From Triparma columacea (taxonomy: Eukaryota > Sar > Bolidophyceae > Parmales > Triparmaceae), in assembly GCA_030267965.1 (NCBI GenBank), contig BRYA01001537.1, forward strand, positions 1,226 through 24,837: a DNA stretch of 23,612 bases, written 5' to 3'. Made by a program: the position numbers and the translations under genes. Below are positions 20,182 to 23,612 of this stretch, in pieces (position 1 is the stretch's first letter; every line of letters begins with the position of its first letter). The notes beneath the pieces are model-generated. The model saw nothing but the letters and a program-made list of their open reading frames with translations, was not told where the DNA came from and ran no database searches.

Positions 20182-21356
20182 ATGGGAGGGTCTGTTTCCT
20201 TAGCTATCCCAATCGCTGCGAACAATCAGAAGATTCTCGCCGAGGTGAGTCAAACCATGGGGTTGAAAGCAACCTGAGTTCATGATCCTTGAGCGAGGAA
20301 GTTCTTCCATGGAGGGGCAATGTTGCCGGTAACGTTGGCTTAGATGGACTGTAATTTTTTGGACTACGAGGATGTAGGCTAATGTCAAAAACTGTGCTCC
20401 GCTAACTTTCCCCTACTCAGAAATACAAGGTGAAGAGCGAGGCGGGTCAGGACGATGAGTCAATCAACAAAGAGCTAGCGTCGGCACTTCCTTCAATTGT
20501 TATTTTCAACCAAATAGACTGCGACCACTCCGGTTCTGTGACCCTTAAGGAGCTCAAGCGTTTGATAAAGTCTCTCCCTCGAAAGAAGCCGACACCTCCC
20601 CCAGGGGGCTGGCCTGGAGGGTCCCCCCCTCCATACATGTCGATTGACGACATGTTCACGTCACTCGATACCAATGCGGATGGTAAGATCTCCCTAGATG
20701 AGTGGATTGAGAACGTCTCGAAGGACGATATGGTCGGTCTCAAGGCTGCAATAGACGGAGCACTGGATCCCAAAACAGGGAAAATCGTGGGGTACCAGAG
20801 CTTGGAGCAGAGGCTCGCGGACCTCATTGAGAAGCGAGCTCCACTTGCCGCGGAGCTGGCGGCGATCGACAAGCAGATTGAGTCCATCAAGAACTCGGTG
20901 GGTTCAACGGGGGTCATTGTCTTCCACCAGATCGACATCGACAAGTCGGGCACCATAGAGAAGAAGGAGCTGCTAAGGGTCCTTAAGCAGCTTCCCAAGC
21001 CTAAGAGCGTCGGTGGTCCAAAAATTTCGATCGAGGACATAATGAAGAGCCTAGATGTAGACGGCGATGGGACCATCAACGAGGAGGAGTGGCTCCAGAA
21101 GCTCGAGGATATCCCCACTCTCAAAGCGTCCATAGAGGAGGCGGTGGGGCCGGACGGGAAGATTAAGGGCTACCGATCCTTAGAGAATCAACTCTGGAAG
21201 CTCCAACAGGACGTTATTGGACTGGAGGAGCGCATTGGAAACGGCGAGGACGGACCGGCGCTGGTGGAGGAGCTTACCAAGAAGAAGGAGGGTGTGCTAA
21301 AATTAGAGATGAAGGGAATCAAGCCGGAGCCTTACGAAAGGGGGACGGAGGCATGA
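20182..21356 (+). CDS. Four-EF-hand calcium-binding protein, probably N-myristoylated
   Basis: Two exons, 20182-20244 and 20421-21356, with a 176-nt phase-0 intron (GTGAGT..TACTCAG); 332 residues. The first exon encodes MGGSVSLA, a good N-myristoylation signal (Gly2, Ser at position 6). Four complete EF-hand loops are visible: DCDHSGSVTLKE (54-65), DTNADGKISLDE (104-115), DIDKSGTIEKKE (193-204) and DVDGDGTINEEE (233-244), each with acidic residues at positions 1 and 12. The protein is an internal duplication of about 140 residues: each half has an EF pair, then a LKA.I..A stretch, GKI.GY.SLE, and a coiled coil. A proline/glycine-rich insertion (about 79-93) separates loops 1 and 2. A calcium sensor attached to a membrane is inferred; no enzyme domain is present and the partner is unknown. 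Confidence 0.88.
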
Positions 21357-21438
21357 GTGGGGGGAATATGACTATCAGGAGAAATCGAATATAGTCGAGA
21401 CATTTTTGATCCACAAACAACAACAAGTTTTTTAACTC

Positions 21439-22179
21439 TCAGACTGATTTCTCTGAGAGTCTCGCTCCCTCATCCTCCCCCCCCGCCCCATCTTGCTCCC
21501 CCCCGTTTACCATCTTAACCACTTTCTCCCACACGGTCTCATCCCCTCTCTCCCTCCTCACTTTCTCCTCCGCTCTGAACTGGGCTGCACCTCCTATGCC
21601 CCCGAACAAGAAACTGGCTGCAAAGAAAACGTTACACAGAATGTTGCCGGGATACATGTTGGAAGAGTCGTAGTCCGGGTACCTAACCCTTGCCCACTGG
21701 TTCACCCACTGCATAACGGCGTTGAGAACGAGCATGACTGTCACCATTAGCCTCGTTTTCACCGGCACTCCAAACCACACTTCCTCAGTTCTCCTTCCGT
21801 AAAAGTCCAAGCCGACCCCACACCTCGATCCCATCAAGTGAAGGAGGTTGCTCAGCCGCCAAGGCATGGTCGTCACGCTTGGGTACGTGAAGAGACCACA
21901 GAGGACTTGAATGCTCCTGTTCATCCAGGTCTCCCACAGTTCTCCTGAGCCGAGGTTGTGCCAACCAACAAGGAGGAAGAAGAAGAAGGCACCGTCAGCT
22001 ACAACTAGGATTATATAGAGGACGTTGAGGAAGAAACAGGGCTGGGCGGGAGTGAGGAAGACGTACAGAAAGTGAGGAGGTCAGGGGGACTTTTTACTCA
22101 CCTTTGAGTCTAACATTTGGAGAATCTTATCGCGACACAGCTCGAGACGACTTGGTCCTCTAACTTGTTCCAAAGTCAT
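21439..22179 (-). CDS. DUF2985-like membrane protein, start uncertain
   Basis: The second exon is 22041-21439 and the first ends at 22102; the 60-nt intron (GTGAGT..GCCCAG) is phase 0. Starting at the ATG at 22179 gives 227 residues. Visible parts: a helix with LEQVRGP, a long hydrophobic segment beginning FFLNVLYIILVVADGAFFFF, then ETWMNRSIQVLCGLFTYPSV and MPWRLSNLLHL, and a second membrane region (MVTVMLVLNAVMQ, then ILCNVFFAASFLFGGIGG), ending in an acidic tail. The order hydrophobic strand, W...I..Q.LC.LF, PWR..L..L fits the DUF2985 family of fungal, plant and protist membrane proteins; function is unknown. The frame continues open and coding-like upstream to a stop at 22281-22279, so a missing upstream exon or earlier start is likely. 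It converges with the EF-hand gene, 82 nt between stops. Confidence 0.65.
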
Positions 22180-22240
22180 TTGGAGGATTATTTCCCGGAG
22201 GAAGAGTCCAGTTAAAGGAAGATAAAGTTGGTCGTCGATC

Positions 22241-22392
22241 CGGATTGATTTTTGTCTCGCTATCTTGAGTGTATTAGTCTAATATTAATAACCGCAATCC
22301 GAAAGTAGCCGGAAGTAGGGAGGAAGGGACCCGGATTGATTTTGTCTCGTTATCTCGAGTGTTTTAATATTAATATCCGAAATCCGAATGTA
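22241..22392. repeat. Diverged direct repeat, two copies of about 60-67 bp
   Basis: Copy 1 (22241-22307) and copy 2 (22332-22392) both begin cggattgatttt and share tgtctcg, tatct.gagtgt, taatattaata and atccgaa.gta, with small indels and substitutions. The start-to-start distance is 91 bp. Copy 1 overlaps the extended open frame of the DUF2985-like gene; copy 2 ends 46 nt before the malic enzyme start codon. Confidence 0.85.
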
Positions 22393-22438
22393 GGGTCGAA
22401 ACCTTCGACGATTCGAAGAAGACCCTCAAATTGACAGC

Positions 22439-23612
22439 ATGTTTCTCCTAATATTCCCCGCTTTAGCGTTACTCCTCTTACCCCTCCCGTCAACTGTAGC
22501 TGCACCATACAAGTATTTATCCACTTCAACTCCTCCTTCATCCAGAGATCCCTCACTTGTCGGGCTTGGTTATCCTGCAGGTTATGTTTCCTTGCAATCT
22601 AACGTTAAAAGGGTTATGGAAAATATTCGTGAGAAAACTTCTGCTATAGGTAAGCCCCTACATTCGAAATTTTGCCGCATTGTGTCGAGTGGGAGAGAGA
22701 TGAGCACAACACAGATACGAGGATTTTGTCGTCCGACCACCTATTTTATGCTACCTGACGAAATGAAGCCTCAATCTCGGTCAAGAGAAGAAATTGGTTG
22801 AACCGAACGTTGGAAATAGGCCGAATATGGTGTTTTCAACAGATGAAGGGTCACTTCACAACACTTCTTGCGAGTGATGGATGGCAGTGGTAATGCTGAG
22901 TTTTCCAAGTCGTATAACGCCTTTGACGCTGTCGTTGCGTACAGGTTTACATACGCTTATTCTTCGCATACGTCCTTTTGTCTTCCATACCCATCCCCTC
23001 TACCATCCCACACGTTTCTCGCCTCTAACTCCCACGCTCAACACCCCTTCTAACCGCTCCCGCAGACAAGTACACCTACCTCCGCCAGATCGCCTGCAAT
23101 TGCGAGGACCTCTACTTCTCCACCTTAATGTCCCATATAACTGAGCTCATGCCCATCGTTTACACCCCCACAGTCGGGGAAGCCTGCCAGAAGTACTCCC
23201 AGCTCCACGCCTTCACTTCAGGGATGCCAGACAGCCCCTCAGGTTCCGAGGGTCTCTACATCTCCCTGAACGACCTCGGTAGGGTTAGGGAGGTCCTTGA
23301 CAACTACCCGTCTCCCCATATATCCTGTGTTGTAATGACCGACGGGGAGCGAATCCTGGGCCTAGGTGACCAGGGGGCTAACGGTATGGGTATCCCTATC
23401 GGTAAGCTCGCGCTTTACACGGCTTGCGCGGGGATCAACCCTGGGGAGTGCCTCCCGATCACCATCGACGTGGGTACGAACAACGAGGAGTACTTGAAGG
23501 ACGAGTACTACATTGGACTCAAGCAAAAGAGGGAGAGGTGAGAGGATTTACCGGCGTAAGGGGATCGTCACTCTGCGTTGTCTCCTTACTTTAAAACTAA
23601 CCATACCACTCA
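22439..23612 (+). CDS. Malic enzyme, N-terminal part with signal peptide (3' end outside window)
   Basis: Exons 22439-22649 and 23066-23537 are joined over a 416-nt phase-1 intron (GTAAGC..CCGCAG); a third exon must follow, since the second ends at GTGAGA in phase 2 and the window closes inside that intron. About 227 residues are seen. MPIVYTPTVGEACQKYS contains the catalytic Tyr, and TDGERILGLGDQGANGMG and PIGKLALYTACAG are the malic enzyme signature; ITIDVGTNNEEYL and YIGLKQKR follow the family order. Malic enzyme turns malate into pyruvate and CO2 with reduction of NAD or NADP; the cofactor domain is outside the window. The N-terminus (MFLLIFPALALLLLPLP...VAAP) is a clear signal peptide, followed by a Ser/Thr-rich stretch before the family homology at about residue 45. 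In heterokont algae this can be part of a plastid-targeting presequence, otherwise ER entry. Confidence 0.9.

Noticed and set aside
20447..21133. 228-codon minus-strand open frame
   Set aside because: Antisense to the EF-hand gene, which has four perfect calcium loops on the plus strand.
22652..23060. Open frames within the first malic enzyme intron
   Set aside because: Short, with no conserved pattern; phase-1 joining of the flanking exons gives the expected SAIDKYTYLRQ sequence of the family.
1..23612. tRNA, rRNA, CRISPR array or transposase
   Set aside because: No cloverleaf, rRNA core, regularly spaced repeats or transposase motif was found by eye on either strand.

Overview
This is nuclear DNA of a compact eukaryotic genome. 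Every multi-exon gene model below rests on GT..AG introns of 60-416 nt (mostly GTGAGT/GTAAGT donors with pyrimidine-rich, often C-rich, acceptor tracts) whose phases match exactly when exons are joined. The gene set (soluble adenylyl-cyclase-like protein, Tubby, Tctex dynein light chain, CABLES-like cyclin, EF-hand protein, malic enzyme, START proteins with membrane tails) and the short introns suggest a flagellate-lineage protist, most likely a heterokont (stramenopile) alga such as a bolidophyte/diatom relative. That assignment is inference from gene content; there is no marker gene in the window. No tRNA, rRNA, CRISPR, transposase or prokaryotic-style operon was seen.

Layout, left to right. 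1-3562 (-): 5' part of a large intronless gene with two duplicated START-like lipid-binding modules, a degenerate third one and a multi-pass membrane tail; it runs off the left edge. 4487-10543 (-): three-exon gene for a 1940-residue protein with two class III cyclase domains, a STAND-type NTPase, TPRs and a C-terminal nucleoside-hydrolase domain. 10698-12498 (-): three-exon gene for a multi-pass membrane protein whose TIR-like fold is interrupted by membrane helices. 12843-16030 (-): seven-exon gene joining a BTB/BACK-like N-terminus to a Tubby domain. 16543-19281 (+): two-exon CABLES-like cyclin-box gene. 19322-20007 (-): two-exon Tctex1 dynein light chain. 20182-21356 (+): two-exon, probably myristoylated four-EF-hand protein. 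21439-22179 (-): two-exon DUF2985-like membrane protein with an uncertain start. 22439-23612 (+): 5' part of a malic enzyme with a signal peptide, running off the right edge.

The genes are tightly packed (40 nt between the convergent CABLES and Tctex stops, 82 nt between the EF-hand and DUF2985 stops, 174 nt between the divergent Tctex and EF-hand starts). As a eukaryotic neighbourhood it need not be one pathway, but three themes recur: nucleotide signalling (cyclase plus nucleoside hydrolase, beside a TIR-like gene with the position of the NADase glutamate kept), membrane lipid sensing or transfer (START modules, Tubby), and cilium/flagellum-associated families (Tubby, Tctex, soluble adenylyl cyclase, EF-hand). 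The most unusual items are the cyclase-nucleoside hydrolase fusion, the membrane-split TIR, and a BTB-like/Tubby fusion whose phosphoinositide-binding basic patch is gone.
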